From contig LXQE01000096.1 of NCBI GenBank assembly GCA_003326195.1, positions 324,011 through 388,010 of the forward strand: a stretch of DNA of 64,000 bases. Reading direction: 5' to 3'. A model generated the notes under the pieces. The model did not search any database. It saw only the letters and a list, made by a program, of their open reading frames with translations, and was not told the origin of the DNA. A program made the translations under genes and the position numbers. Position 1 is the first letter of the stretch. Each line of letters begins with the position of its first letter. This document shows, piece by piece, positions 10,157 through 19,531 of this stretch. The stretch is from Nostoc punctiforme NIES-2108 (GTDB taxonomy: Bacteria; Cyanobacteriota; Cyanobacteriia; Cyanobacteriales; Nostocaceae).

Positions 10157-10457
10157 AACCCAACCTCAAGACAATAAAGTTCGAGATGCTGTATTTCATC
10201 CAGAATTTCGGGAAGACCTCGCCTATTGGGTAGAGACAAACCGCAAAACAGCACTTCGCGCTTTTAACTTGGTTGAAGCGATTATGCGAGATCCTTTTAC
10301 AGGTATCGGCAAACCTGAACCATTGAAATATTTAGATTCAAATGCTTGGTCGCGGCGACTTACTCAAGAACACCGGATTGTTTATCTAGTAAGTGATGAC
10401 CGAATGATTTTCTTCAAGCTCGATATCATTACTGAAAATGCTAGTTATATTTGGTAA
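10137..10457 (+). pseudogene. YoeB/Txe-family toxin, C-terminal catalytic residues lost by frameshift
   Basis: The body matches YoeB/Txe mRNA interferases: AVFHPEFREDLAYWVETN, RKTALRAFNLVEAIMRDPF, GIGKPEPLKYL and WSRRLTQEHRIVYLV. The family ends in ARYHY followed by a stop, where His and Tyr act in RNA cleavage. Here the frame instead continues FFKLDIITENASYIW. In the next frame the bases 10412-10435 read Leu-Gln-Ala-Arg-Tyr-His-Tyr-stop, so one T is missing from the run at 10408-10411. The predicted toxin therefore lacks the catalytic tail and is probably inactive. It starts on a TTG at 10137 inside the antitoxin gene; no ATG is available in frame. Confidence 0.85.
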
Positions 10458-10523
10458 CAAGGCTGAAAAACAAAAAGCTTTTCAGTCCGTGATAATTTGT
10501 TGCACAGCTTCGGTGACTGCGGC

Positions 10524-11339
10524 TTAATCTCGCTTTTGTTTTTGGATTTGTTCCCATTCCCCTTGAATACTTTGTAATGCCTTCAAGGTACGATTTAAAC
10601 GGGCTTTCTTTAACTCAGGAGTCTCTTTTTGGAATAAACTCGGAGAATTTATTACTTTATGTAGTTCCGATTGGGTGGAATGCAAGCGATCGCTCAAACA
10701 GCGTTCAAAGATTTCATCATTACCACTGCTCACATTTTCTACTAATTGGCGATATATATACTCTTTAGAACTGATTTGACTGTTGAGGGCGGTATTAACA
10801 ATTTCCTCGATCAACTTGTGGTATGAGTCAGATAAGAAATTAGATGCTGTGGCTGGCGTAGGTTCTGCTGCTAGATTATTTGTTTCAGAAGTAGAGGGAT
10901 CGGATATTTCTTCTTTAGTTGGCGTTACGAAAGTTTCCTCAGAAGTAGGGGATTCTTCTTTAGTGGGTGTTGGTAAAGTTTTCCGAGAATTTTTAGGTGA
11001 AGAATTTGCTTTGGAAGTAGATAAGTAATAATCTGCTAAAGAACCGCAGAGAAACTCTTCACGAAAGCGGTTTATTTTGGCACGTGACTGGATTTTGTGG
11101 TAACGACGTTTTTGATACCATAAACCAGAAATCAGTAAGCCTGCAATGGCTCCTATGCCAACTTCTGCCATAGCAACCTTGGCATCTTCTAAAGCTTGAT
11201 TTTCTTGCTCAGATTCAACAGTCGGATTGGAAGATGCACTTTGAGCAATAGCATAGTTACTTGCTGAATTTAGCTGGACGCTAGTGGCGATCGCTGCAAC
11301 CGACAGTATAAATCTAAATATTAACTTTGATTTCCACAT
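10524..11339 (-). CDS. Hypothetical membrane-anchored protein with signal peptide
   Basis: 271 residues. The N-terminus MWKSKLIFRFILSVAAIATS followed by an AIAQSA site looks like a signal peptide cut after about residue 33. A second hydrophobic helix (VGIGAIAGLLISGLWYQKRRY, about 60-80) would anchor it in the membrane with a basic cytoplasmic flank. A low-complexity Thr/Glu/Pro/Ser linker (about 115-165) leads to a helical C-terminal domain (NFLSDSYHKLIEEIVNTAL, EIFERCLSDRLHSTQSELHK). No family recognised. It converges with the toxin gene and carries an AT-rich upstream region. The architecture suggests a secreted or periplasmic head and a soluble helical tail, but no function can be stated. 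Confidence 0.72.
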   Translation of the reverse strand: MWKSKLIFRFILSVAAIATSVQLNSASNYAIAQSASSNPTVESEQENQALEDAKVAMAEVGIGAIAGLLISGLWYQKRRYHKIQSRAKINRFREEFLCGSLADYYLSTSKANSSPKNSRKTLPTPTKEESPTSEETFVTPTKEEISDPSTSETNNLAAEPTPATASNFLSDSYHKLIEEIVNTALNSQISSKEYIYRQLVENVSSGNDEIFERCLSDRLHSTQSELHKVINSPSLFQKETPELKKARLNRTLKALQSIQGEWEQIQKQKRD

Positions 11340-11888
11340 AATTTTACAGTTTAAAAATATGTTGTCTATTTCTGGAGACTAATCGCCTCCCGAAGGAGTG
11401 AATAGTTAAGAATCAAATTAACTAGATATCTCTTTTACCAAGGAAGTGCCACTCCACTCATATAGAAAATAAACTTTGTCAACAGTAGTTTACGGAACAT
11501 GTTCTTATTTTTTAACATTATTTCTGTGTCTAGGAATCTTGACAAAGGCAGATATTAATACCATTTATCAAAGTATCTGTATGAGGTGTTTCGTAGAATG
11601 GTTATGATTTATGGCGATCGCATTATCAAACAGCATTTAGTTCAGTAGTCAATAGTCGAGGATGTGCGATCGCTGCTAGGTTCTCCGTTGGTATCGCATA
11701 TTGCTGGGTATAAAATCTATAATGACCTTAAATTGCAAGTGCTGTAACAAAAGCTGACATAAATAGCACTAGTACGCCACCGATAGCGCAGTGTTAGCGA
11801 TCGTCATAGTCCATTGTAGACATCGCCTCTTGGATTTGGAACGTATGAGCCAATAAAATGTAAACTTTCAGAGAATTGCACCAAGTTT
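11340..11888. other. Intergenic region without recognisable gene
   Basis: About 550 bases with several HIP1-like gcgatcgc cores and no open frame with protein-like composition. It separates two minus-strand genes and presumably holds the promoter of the 271-residue protein just upstream of 11339. Confidence 0.35.
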
Positions 11889-12428
11889 TTAACTACCTTG
11901 CTCTTTAATTTCTCTGTGTGTAGTTCTATTTATAGAATAGGTACTTCCCCGAAAGCTCAACTTATGGGTTACTCGTGGTGTAATGATTCCATTCGATTGG
12001 GCATTGGGATTGGCGCAAACAAAATAAGTACATCCTCGAAAGCTCAACTTATGGGTTACTGATGGTGTGGTTTCCCCATCTAATTTGCTATTGAGGTCAT
12101 GACGATAGCAAGCCCCACGGTAGATTAAGTTATAGTCTGGTTCCGATTTGGGAACAGGTTGTTGTGTATATTGTGTTTCCCTGCTGACTAGTTTGCTTGT
12201 ATAATATTCGGAGCTTGTACTGATAAGAATAAGAATTAATAGTATAAGTAAAACCTGCCAAGGAGCTAACATTAAACCCAAAATCAGGCTGATAGCTGCA
12301 AATACAGTTACTAAATGTGAGATTTCATTATTTCTATTTTTGAATAAAAAATAGCCAGTGATGAAACAAACACACGGTAGAATCAAAAAGTACAAAGCCA
12401 TATTTCCTAGATTCGGAATTAAAAGCAA
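11889..12428 (-). CDS. DUF4278 repeat membrane protein
   Basis: 179 residues. The N-terminal half holds three hydrophobic helices (NMALYFLILPCVCFITGYFL, VTVFAAISLILGLMLAPW, QVLLILLILILISTSS). The C-terminal half has three copies of the short motif [KL]LxFRGxxY seen in DUF4278: LIYRGACY, LSFRGCTYF and LSFRGSTYS. Two of them are preceded by the nearly identical PxVTHK, an internal duplication visible in the DNA as well (about 11945-11970 and 12030-12060). DUF4278 is a cyanobacterial family of unknown function, often secreted or membrane-linked. Solitary; downstream and upstream gaps exceed 500 bases. Confidence 0.78.
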   Translation of the reverse strand: MLLIPNLGNMALYFLILPCVCFITGYFLFKNRNNEISHLVTVFAAISLILGLMLAPWQVLLILLILILISTSSEYYTSKLVSRETQYTQQPVPKSEPDYNLIYRGACYRHDLNSKLDGETTPSVTHKLSFRGCTYFVCANPNAQSNGIITPRVTHKLSFRGSTYSINRTTHREIKEQGS

Positions 12429-12959
12429 GGGTTTATAAAGCAGATTGAACTTATTTGAAAAGTTGTTGTTTATTTTACCTCCAATCAGCTTTAGAAGTTA
12501 CCGTGCTACTTGAGTAAAAGTGTTACGTCAAGGTATCTGTATTAGTCGCGATCGCAAAGAAAAATTAACACTCAAGACTATCTCAAACCTTTGGAGCAGT
12601 GAGCGTTTTTGTCTTTATTCATTCCGAGAGGTTACAGGCGTAGTACAGAGTGAATGCTCAGTGTAAAGCCTTTGCTGGAGTATATGAAGATATTACCTTA
12701 TAGCGATGTTATACTGCGATCGCATTCCTTAACGCAGAAATTTACTGATAAATAAAAATTAAAAGCGAACAAATATCACAATACAAAATTATTACTTCGG
12801 GGATCTAATAGGCAGAATAACCCACTACAGTTCTAACCGATGTGTCTCCGGCAACGAAGTAAAAAAAGCATCATAAAAGCCTCGCAATATCGCGTATTAA
12901 AAAAAAGCAGATGCATGTTACTGTTTTAATCTCATTGTCTTCCCTTCGCGCCTTTCCCT
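12429..12959. other. Intergenic region upstream of the CyRepA1-type gene
   Basis: No gene and no tandem iterons are visible. A 10-bp inverted repeat flanks the downstream start codon: GCAGATGCAT at 12907-12916 and ATGCATCTGC at 12960-12969, the latter including the ATG. It could form a 43-base-loop hairpin over the ribosome site or be a protein-binding site. Confidence 0.45.
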
Positions 12960-15900
12960 ATGCATCTGCACTATTTACACCCCCAACACCTTGAAGAATT
13001 AGTCAAGAGTAGTGGTATAGACTTACACTTAGTGCATCTCAATTTTAGGTCGCTCCAAGGTGTAACAGCTTATGAGTACCTGTTAATTTCTGAGCTACTT
13101 CCCCGCACCAATACCGGAATGGTGAAAGCCGGATGGTTACAGCGTTACGCTCACATCACTGAAGGCGGTTGGTGGTGTTCGGGACTAGACCCTCTGAATA
13201 ATTGGCAAATGATGGAATGGGGATGCTTTAAGCCAAACCAACCCCGACAAAATCACAATGGCAAGTCCATCAAGTACGAGCATCCCCCCAGCACGCCAAC
13301 GCGGGTGTTTTGTTTGCGGGTAACGTTGCAAGTGTGGCAGCAAGTCGCTGGGCGTTACAATCTGGTCATGCCTGAAAATATCACCATTACTCCTGATGGC
13401 GAGGCTGGAGGCTTTTGGCAATGGGTGATGCAACAGAACATCCCCCTCGTCATCTGCGAGGGTGTAAAGAAAGCAGCCACGTTGTTGACGCAAGGATATG
13501 TAGCCATTGCCATTCCTGGAATTACCAGTGGTTATCGGGTTGTGAAAGATGAATTTGGTAAAGTTACCCGTCGTCAGCTAATTCCTGATTTAGCCGCGTT
13601 TGCGATTACAAAGCGCAGCTTTTACATTTGCTTTGATTTTGAAACTCAACCCAAGACAATTGCTGCTGTAAATAATGCTATTTCTCAACTTGGCTGTTTA
13701 TTTCAGCAAAAAAATTGTCCTGTAAAAGTCATCGAACTTCCGGGTATAGAAAAAGGGGTTGATGAGTTTATTGTTGCTAAGGGTGCAAGTAGTTTCGATA
13801 AAGTTTATCGACAAAGTGTTGATTTAGAAATTTATCTCGCTCAAACTAAACCCCACACCGAGTTAAGTATTCCTGCTACACTTATCTTTAACCGTCCTTA
13901 CATAGGTGAAATACCTTTCCCCACCTCTGGATTAGTAGGAGTAAAATCAGCGAAAGGAACGGGAAAAACTACGGCATTGCAAGGCGTTGTTCAACAAGCA
14001 AAAAGTCGAAACCAACCAGTTTTATTAATTACTCACAGAATCCTACTTGGACGATTCTTGTGTGAAAAAATTGGTATTCAATGGGGAACACATAAAGACG
14101 ATGGGGAAAAAAGGATTGATAAAACACTTACCCCCGCTCCTCCCATACTGCGCTCTCTCTTTCCTCAGCAATCCCTCGGTTTGTGTGTTGATTCAATTTG
14201 GAAACTTAACCCAGAAAATTGGCGGGGAGCAATAGTAATTTTAGATGAAGTAGAGCAATCTTTATGGCATCTGTTAAATAGTAACACTTGTAAGCACAAG
14301 CGGGTAAAAATATTAAAACTATTCCAGCAACTAATTGCAACAGTTTTAACCAGTGGAGGGTTAGTAATTGCTCAAGATGCTGATTTATCAGATGTTTCAC
14401 TTGAATATTTACAGGGATTGGCAGGAATTAAATTAACACCTTGGGTAGTTCTCAATCAGTGGAAGCCTCAGCATGGTTGGGATGTGACTTTTTATGATTC
14501 ACCAAACCCAACACCACTAATTCACCAACTGGAATTGGATTTACTTGCTGGACGTAAATGTTATGTTACTACCGATAGTCGGGCTGGGCGTTATAGCTGT
14601 GAAACAATTGAACGTTATCTGAAAGAACGGCTACAAAAATTACGGCGACAATTTCCTAAAACTCTGGTAGTTAGTAGTCATACTACAAATACACCTGGTC
14701 ATGCAGCAGTTGATTTTATTGCAGCGATTAATCAAAAAATATCGGAATATGACGGCGTTTTTGTTACCCCTAGTCTTGGTACAGGAATTAGTATTGATGT
14801 CCAACATTTCGATCGGGTTTATGGCATTTTTCAAGGGGTAATTCCTGACTCGGAAGCAAGACAAGCGTTAGCAAGAGTCAGGGATGATGTACCGCGTGTT
14901 GTCTGGTGTGCTAAACGAGGTATTGGTCTAATTGGTAGTGGGAGTACAAATTATCGCTTGTTATCTGATTGGTATCAAGAAAATCAAAAAGAAAACTTAG
15001 CTTTGCTGAGTCCCCTACATAAAATAGATGTGGATTTACCTTTAGTTTATGATCCGATTCATTTGCGAACTTGGGCTAAGTTATCTGCAAGGGTAAATGC
15101 TTCTATTCGCCTTTATCGGCAATCGATGCAAGATGGTTTAATTGCTGATGGACATCAAATTCAGGTGCGGAGTAACGCGGTTCACAATAATATTATTCGA
15201 GATTTACGCCTGGCCTTTTTGGCAACCGATGTAGATGATTTAGCTACCCGCAAAAGGTTAATTTTAGAAATTGTTAAGGTTCAAAAAGATTGGGCACAAA
15301 GTCGTCAAAAGGCTAAAGAAATTAAACGTAAAATTAAAGATATTAAGCAGCAAAATCAACTATCAATAGCATCTGCTGTTGCCAATGCTAAAGATATCGA
15401 TTATGTGGAATATGAGCAGATGTTAGTTAAGCATTCCCTAACGGATGGAGAACGCAACCAAATTAATAAATATGTTCTTAGACAAAGATATGGTGTAGAA
15501 ATTAGTCCTTGGCTGAAATTGCAGGATGAACAAGGATATTATCGTCAGTTGTTAATCCACTATTATTTAACTCATGAAAGCGAGTATTTTCACGTTAGAG
15601 ATGAGCAAGAATGGCATCAGCAATTATCTTGGGGTGAAGGAAAAGTTTTTCTCCCAGATTTAAAAACTTATACGCTCAAAGTTGAAGCTATGAGAGCTTT
15701 AGGAATGCTTCAGGTTCTCGAAGAAAAACGCGAATTTCATGAGAACGATTCAGATTTGATATTGCTGAAAAATATTGCTTTTCAGCATAGTAAACATATT
15801 AAAAGAGCGCTTGGTATTAATTTAGTCGGGGAGAAAGAGCAGGTTTCGGCAATAAAAATACTCAGCCGACTGTTAAATTTGTTGGGTTTGAAGCTGAAGC

Positions 15901-16127
15901 GAGTAAATGAAGTTTATCAAATTGATTTAGAAACGCTATATGATGGCAGGGAGAAAATATTTGCTGTTTGGCATCAACGAGATGAGTTGATGTTGGCTCA
16001 TGTTAAGAGTGTTGGTTATGAGTTGCCTGATTATTCTTCAGACTGGAAGTTTGAAATTTTACAACCGAAGTCTGAAAAGGTAGACCATAGATTATCTATG
16101 TCTACTGTCCCATTATCCAAGATATAG
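12960..16127 (+). CDS. CyRepA1-type replication protein (DUF3854 primase-like plus helicase)
   Basis: 1055 residues. Opens with LHPQHLEELVKSSGIDLHLV, LNFRSLQG and EYLLISELLPR, typical of cyanobacterial plasmid-replication proteins of the CyRepA1 family. A TOPRIM-like DUF3854 domain follows (VICEGVKKAATLLTQGY about 160-177, FYICFDFETQP about 220-230). Then comes a superfamily-2-like helicase: Walker A SAKGTGKTTAL near 331-341, Walker B VILDEVEQS near 426-434, motif VI-like ARQALARVRDD around 630. The C-terminal 400 residues are helical and basic. Family members act as Rep proteins of cyanobacterial plasmids, which may explain it as an integrated plasmid remnant. No partition, recombinase or iteron sequences lie nearby, so it may instead be a chromosomal homologue. 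Intact reading frame throughout. Confidence 0.85.
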   Translation: MHLHYLHPQHLEELVKSSGIDLHLVHLNFRSLQGVTAYEYLLISELLPRTNTGMVKAGWLQRYAHITEGGWWCSGLDPLNNWQMMEWGCFKPNQPRQNHNGKSIKYEHPPSTPTRVFCLRVTLQVWQQVAGRYNLVMPENITITPDGEAGGFWQWVMQQNIPLVICEGVKKAATLLTQGYVAIAIPGITSGYRVVKDEFGKVTRRQLIPDLAAFAITKRSFYICFDFETQPKTIAAVNNAISQLGCLFQQKNCPVKVIELPGIEKGVDEFIVAKGASSFDKVYRQSVDLEIYLAQTKPHTELSIPATLIFNRPYIGEIPFPTSGLVGVKSAKGTGKTTALQGVVQQAKSRNQPVLLITHRILLGRFLCEKIGIQWGTHKDDGEKRIDKTLTPAPPILRSLFPQQSLGLCVDSIWKLNPENWRGAIVILDEVEQSLWHLLNSNTCKHKRVKILKLFQQLIATVLTSGGLVIAQDADLSDVSLEYLQGLAGIKLTPWVVLNQWKPQHGWDVTFYDSPNPTPLIHQLELDLLAGRKCYVTTDSRAGRYSCETIERYLKERLQKLRRQFPKTLVVSSHTTNTPGHAAVDFIAAINQKISEYDGVFVTPSLGTGISIDVQHFDRVYGIFQGVIPDSEARQALARVRDDVPRVVWCAKRGIGLIGSGSTNYRLLSDWYQENQKENLALLSPLHKIDVDLPLVYDPIHLRTWAKLSARVNASIRLYRQSMQDGLIADGHQIQVRSNAVHNNIIRDLRLAFLATDVDDLATRKRLILEIVKVQKDWAQSRQKAKEIKRKIKDIKQQNQLSIASAVANAKDIDYVEYEQMLVKHSLTDGERNQINKYVLRQRYGVEISPWLKLQDEQGYYRQLLIHYYLTHESEYFHVRDEQEWHQQLSWGEGKVFLPDLKTYTLKVEAMRALGMLQVLEEKREFHENDSDLILLKNIAFQHSKHIKRALGINLVGEKEQVSAIKILSRLLNLLGLKLKRVNEVYQIDLETLYDGREKIFAVWHQRDELMLAHVKSVGYELPDYSSDWKFEILQPKSEKVDHRLSMSTVPLSKI

Positions 16128-16146
16128 CAATCCTGAATTACCTTCT

Positions 16147-16371
16147 TCACATTACTCTGCTATCAATGGGTAGTGATAAGTCACGAGACCATTCATTCCA
16201 AGAGCCAAAATAATTTTTGGCATAAATTCCTGCCTCTTCGAGGGCTATTAATGTATTGGCAGCCCTTGAACCTTTAAAGCAGTAAATGTACACAATGGAC
16301 TCTAAAGTAATACCTACAGATTGACAAATTTCTCTGATTTCATCTGGCGATCTGAAAATGCTGATGTTGTC
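16147..16371 (-). pseudogene. C-terminal remnant of a rhodanese/sulfurtransferase
   Basis: Minus-strand open frame without a start codon, 74 residues, bounded upstream by a TAA at 16372-16374. It reads FRSPDEIREICQSVGI, VYIYCFKGSRAANTLIALEEAGI and KNYFGSWNEWSRDLSLPI. This is the second-domain C-terminus of a tandem rhodanese (thiosulfate or mercaptopyruvate sulfurtransferase) with the active-site Cys loop CFKGSRA. Roughly the first two thirds of a normal 280-residue enzyme are absent, so it is a decayed fragment. It sits directly behind the CyRepA1-type gene, convergent with it. Confidence 0.8.
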
Positions 16372-16764
16372 TTACTATTAGGCATTATCGCCCTCGCTAG
16401 AGAGAGCCTTTTGTCATGCAAATCACAGAAGAATGGATGTTGAATGTTATGAGATAACTTTTGTGCCTATGTTGTTTTAAAACTGACCAAATCAATACAT
16501 TCTGTTTGCGCTTTTGCTCATCGCTCCACCAATTATGTTCACAATCAGGTCTGCACGTAAATTTCGAGGCACTACAACGATGTGTGCAAAGGGATTTGGG
16601 CAATCTCATAATCCAAAAATCAACAAGCGAGTCTTAAAGGGAGTAAGCTATTGCGGCAACGCAGTCTAGAAGCTCCAATTAAAAGCATTTGTTTAGTTAT
16701 GTCGCAAGAATCGGGAAAATGTTAAAGTTAAAAGCGATCGCTACGCGAAAAATGTAAATAAGAT
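16372..16764. other. Intergenic region between rhodanese remnant and small Gly-rich gene
   Basis: No convincing gene. A 70-codon minus-strand frame (16397-16609) starts with ATG but has a Cys/His/Lys-rich composition without recognisable motif and no ribosome site. It may be debris of whatever replaced the rhodanese N-terminus. Confidence 0.35.
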
Positions 16765-16959
16765 ATGGCTGACCAAAAAGATAAAGCTCAAGAAAAAAAC
16801 CGGCTTGAACAGCTCCAAGAAGAACAAGGCAACACGGATTCTAAACACTCAGGGGGTGCTGGTGCTTCTGGTGGTAACTCCGGTGCAGGTAAATCTGGTA
16901 CATCAAAAATTTCTGCCACTGGTACACCTGATGACATCGAAAAAGTTGATCAGGAGTAA
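16765..16959 (+). CDS. Small hydrophilic Gly/Ser-rich protein (64 aa)
   Basis: Product begins MADQKDKAQEKNRLEQLQEE (highly charged helix). A glycine-rich segment with repeated SGG/SGAG units follows, and the protein ends in GTPDDIEKVDQE. There are no hydrophobic core residues, so it should be intrinsically disordered, comparable to hydrophilin-like stress proteins, though that is inference from composition only. No family recognised. There is no strong Shine-Dalgarno (taaataagat before ATG). An overlapping frame on the same strand is a shadow. Confidence 0.55.
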   Translation: MADQKDKAQEKNRLEQLQEEQGNTDSKHSGGAGASGGNSGAGKSGTSKISATGTPDDIEKVDQE

Positions 16960-17490
16960 AGCTGACTCCGAGGACGAGTCAAGGTTTAACTGCATCGGTC
17001 ATTAGTAACTCAACTCAACAATGGTGGATTAAATGCCTAATATCATGTCCGCTTGATTAATTATTAAACCCGAAGAAGCCCAAATAGCCAGGTGCTAACA
17101 GCGGGTTTCCCGACTTATACCCCTCCGGGGAAGCAAGCTACGCGCAGCGTCTCCCCCTGGGAGAAGCACCTCGCGGGTGGAGTGCAATGACTCTGGGAAT
17201 TATAGCTAATTATACGTACATAATTATGATTATTTAGTCCACCATCGCGATCGCAACGCTTACGTCAGAAGGCGCACCCTAAACTTAAGTAATGTTTAGC
17301 AGGATTGAAACAAAAATCAATATGCACTTTCCTATAACAACAGCAAACTTTCAAATAAATGAAATCCATTCGCGGAATTGAAATAAAAAATCCTAGCAAC
17401 AGCCACAACAGTAGTTGGAATGATTTTCAAAACATATCGTTAAGAATCCTGATGCTTTAGGCTTGAGAATGTCAAAAGCCAAAAAATTAT
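16960..17490. other. Intergenic region upstream of the large TPR gene
   Basis: No gene seen. It includes the common Nostoc dispersed motif ctccggggaagcaagctacg / cagcgtctccccctgggag (about 17121-17165), a palindromic cattaattgt-poor A/T tract, and two ggaattgaaa/ggattgaaac-like motifs near 17299 and 17376 that resemble CRISPR repeat ends but are not spaced or repeated as an array. Confidence 0.35.
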
Positions 17491-19308
17491 ATGAATGCTG
17501 AAGATTTTTTTAACCAAGGATTAAACCAAAATTTGCAAGGAGATTATCAAGCAGCGATCGCAGCTTACAGCCAAGCAATCAAGTTAAATCCTGACTATCC
17601 CGAAGCTTACCATAATCTAGGGCTGATTTTAAGTGGTCAACTCAAAGATTATCGCAATGCGATCGCTAACTTCAATCGCGCCATCGAAATCAATCCCAAT
17701 TTTGCCACAGCCTATTACAACCGGGCTAATGCTCGTTACTTTTTAGCCGATTATGAAGGAGCGATCGCAGATCATAACGTAGCATTACAAATCGATCCTA
17801 ATCTGGCGCAATCTTACCACAGCCGCGGGAATGCCTACTTTGCTTTGGAAAACTACGACAAAGCGATCGCAGATTATATCCAAACTATCGAAATGAGTAC
17901 CCAATTAGCTGATAATATTAATATTGATATTGCCAACGCTTATCATAATCGCGGCGTAACTCTTTTTGAGTGCGGCGATCGTCAAGGAGCAATCGCAGAT
18001 TTTCAGCAAGCTTTACAATGGCATCCCCATTTTGCCGCAGCTTATAGCAATCGCGGCAATATTCACCATATTTTAGGCAATTATCAGGAAGCGATCGCTG
18101 ACCACAACCAGGCATTAGAATTAGATCCTAACTTGGCGGAAGCTTATCATAACCGAGGTAATGCTTACTACGCTTTAGCAGATTATCAAAGTGCAATCGC
18201 AGATTACAACCACGCCCTAAAAATCAATCCTAACTTTGCCGGAGCGTACTATAATCGAGGTCTGGTGCTTGCTCACCTCAAGAACTATCATGAAGCAATT
18301 GAAGACTTTAACCAAGCATTAAAGCTGAATCCTGATGATGTGCAAGCCTATTCTGAGCGGGGTTTGGTTCGTAGTACTCTTGAAGACTATCAGGGTGCGA
18401 TCGCAGATTATAACCAAGCATTACAAGAAAACCCGACTCTAGCTTTAGTATATGGCTTTCGGGCTAATGCTCGTCGGCGATTGGGAGATTATCAAGGTGC
18501 AATTGAAGATAGCAATCGCCTATTACAACTCAATCCTAACTTAGCAGAAGGATATTGCGATCGCGCGGCGGCTCGTCGTTCTGTAGGAGATCATAAAGGC
18601 GCAATTAAAGATTACGATCAAGCATTGCAAATTAATGATAAATTAGCCGCAGCTTATTATGGTCGGAGTATTGCTCGTGAAGCCCTGCAAGATTTACAAG
18701 GAGCAATTGATGATAACACTCAAGCGATAAAGCTTGTTCCTGATTTTTCCCAAGCGTACTGCAATCGGGGAAATGCTCGTCGTCTTTTGGGGGATGAACA
18801 AGGAGCGCTCGCAGATTATAATCAAGCATTAAAAATTAATCCTGATTTAATTGAAGCATACTATAACCGAGGTTCTACCCATTATGCTTTAGAAGCTTAT
18901 GAAAGTGCGATCGCAGATTACACCCAAGCTTTGCAAATCAATCCCCAATCTGCTGCATTTTACAGCGATCGCGCTAATGCTCGCTATGCCCTAGAAGATT
19001 ATCAACGCGCAATAGAAGATTACAGTCGAGCGATCGCGATCGACCCCAGCTTTGCCGAAGACTGGTACAATCGGGGCCGTAGTCGTTCTCTGTTGGGAGA
19101 CTTACAAGGAGCGCTTGCAGACTTAAATCAAGCCTTACAGCGTCAGCCTAATTGGGCTTCGGCTTACATTCTTCGAGCAGATGTCTATCGCAATCTGGGA
19201 GACTCTCAAGGAGCAATTGCCGATTTCCAGAAATCCGCAGACTTATATCACCAAGAAGGGAATATCCAGTATTATCAACAAATTGTTGAGCTAATTGAAC
19301 AGCTTTGA
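17491..19308 (+). CDS. Large TPR-repeat protein (about 17 tandem TPRs)
   Basis: 605 residues made almost entirely of consecutive 34-residue tetratricopeptide repeats with the consensus AYxNRGxAxxxLxDYxxAIADYxQALxxNPN. Regular units run from AEDFFNQGLNQNLQGDYQAA to the final SADLYHQEGNIQYYQQIVEL. There is no signal peptide, enzyme domain or membrane helix, so a cytoplasmic superhelical scaffold is expected. The units are so similar that recombination between them is likely. The C-terminal segment FQKSADLYHQEGNIQYYQQ closely resembles the C-terminus of the frameshifted TPR gene at 8808-9640 (FQKAANFFLEQGDMEDYQR), so the two are paralogues. Partner unknown. Confidence 0.93.
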   Translation: MNAEDFFNQGLNQNLQGDYQAAIAAYSQAIKLNPDYPEAYHNLGLILSGQLKDYRNAIANFNRAIEINPNFATAYYNRANARYFLADYEGAIADHNVALQIDPNLAQSYHSRGNAYFALENYDKAIADYIQTIEMSTQLADNINIDIANAYHNRGVTLFECGDRQGAIADFQQALQWHPHFAAAYSNRGNIHHILGNYQEAIADHNQALELDPNLAEAYHNRGNAYYALADYQSAIADYNHALKINPNFAGAYYNRGLVLAHLKNYHEAIEDFNQALKLNPDDVQAYSERGLVRSTLEDYQGAIADYNQALQENPTLALVYGFRANARRRLGDYQGAIEDSNRLLQLNPNLAEGYCDRAAARRSVGDHKGAIKDYDQALQINDKLAAAYYGRSIAREALQDLQGAIDDNTQAIKLVPDFSQAYCNRGNARRLLGDEQGALADYNQALKINPDLIEAYYNRGSTHYALEAYESAIADYTQALQINPQSAAFYSDRANARYALEDYQRAIEDYSRAIAIDPSFAEDWYNRGRSRSLLGDLQGALADLNQALQRQPNWASAYILRADVYRNLGDSQGAIADFQKSADLYHQEGNIQYYQQIVELIEQL

Positions 19309-19314
19309 GCTTTT

Positions 19315-19400
19315 ACCCCACCCTAACCCTCCCCTTGTAAAGGGGAGGGAACTAGATTTATTTCCCCCCTTTACAAGGGGGGATTAAGGGGGGTAATTCA
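19315..19400. repeat. Palindromic G/C-run repeat element
   Basis: Two nested hairpins: ccctccccttgtaaaggggaggg and a ccccccttt...aaggggggat pair. The same cccccctaa...aaaggggg style occurs inside the two MITE copies at 24728 and 45368. It lies just after the TPR gene and may act as its transcription end. Confidence 0.6.
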
Positions 19401-19531
19401 ACTTGTGTACGGCCTGCGGGGAGGGGATTAAGGGGAGCCACCAGCGCGATCTTGGGGGTTTCCCCCATGAGCAACTGGCGTGTGGGGTGCAATGACTGTG
19501 GGAATCGCAACTAAATTATCCAGACATGATA

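Noticed and set aside
12429..12959. Plasmid-type origin with iterons upstream of the CyRepA1-type gene
   Set aside because: No tandem direct repeats of 15-22 bases are visible; only one 10-bp inverted repeat was found.
16397..16609. 70-codon minus-strand frame after the rhodanese fragment
   Set aside because: No recognisable motif, no Shine-Dalgarno, Cys/His-rich random-like composition; treated as debris.
17299..17390. Two ggattgaaac / ggaattgaaa motifs resembling CRISPR repeat ends
   Set aside because: Only two imperfect occurrences, irregular spacing and no common 37-bp unit.
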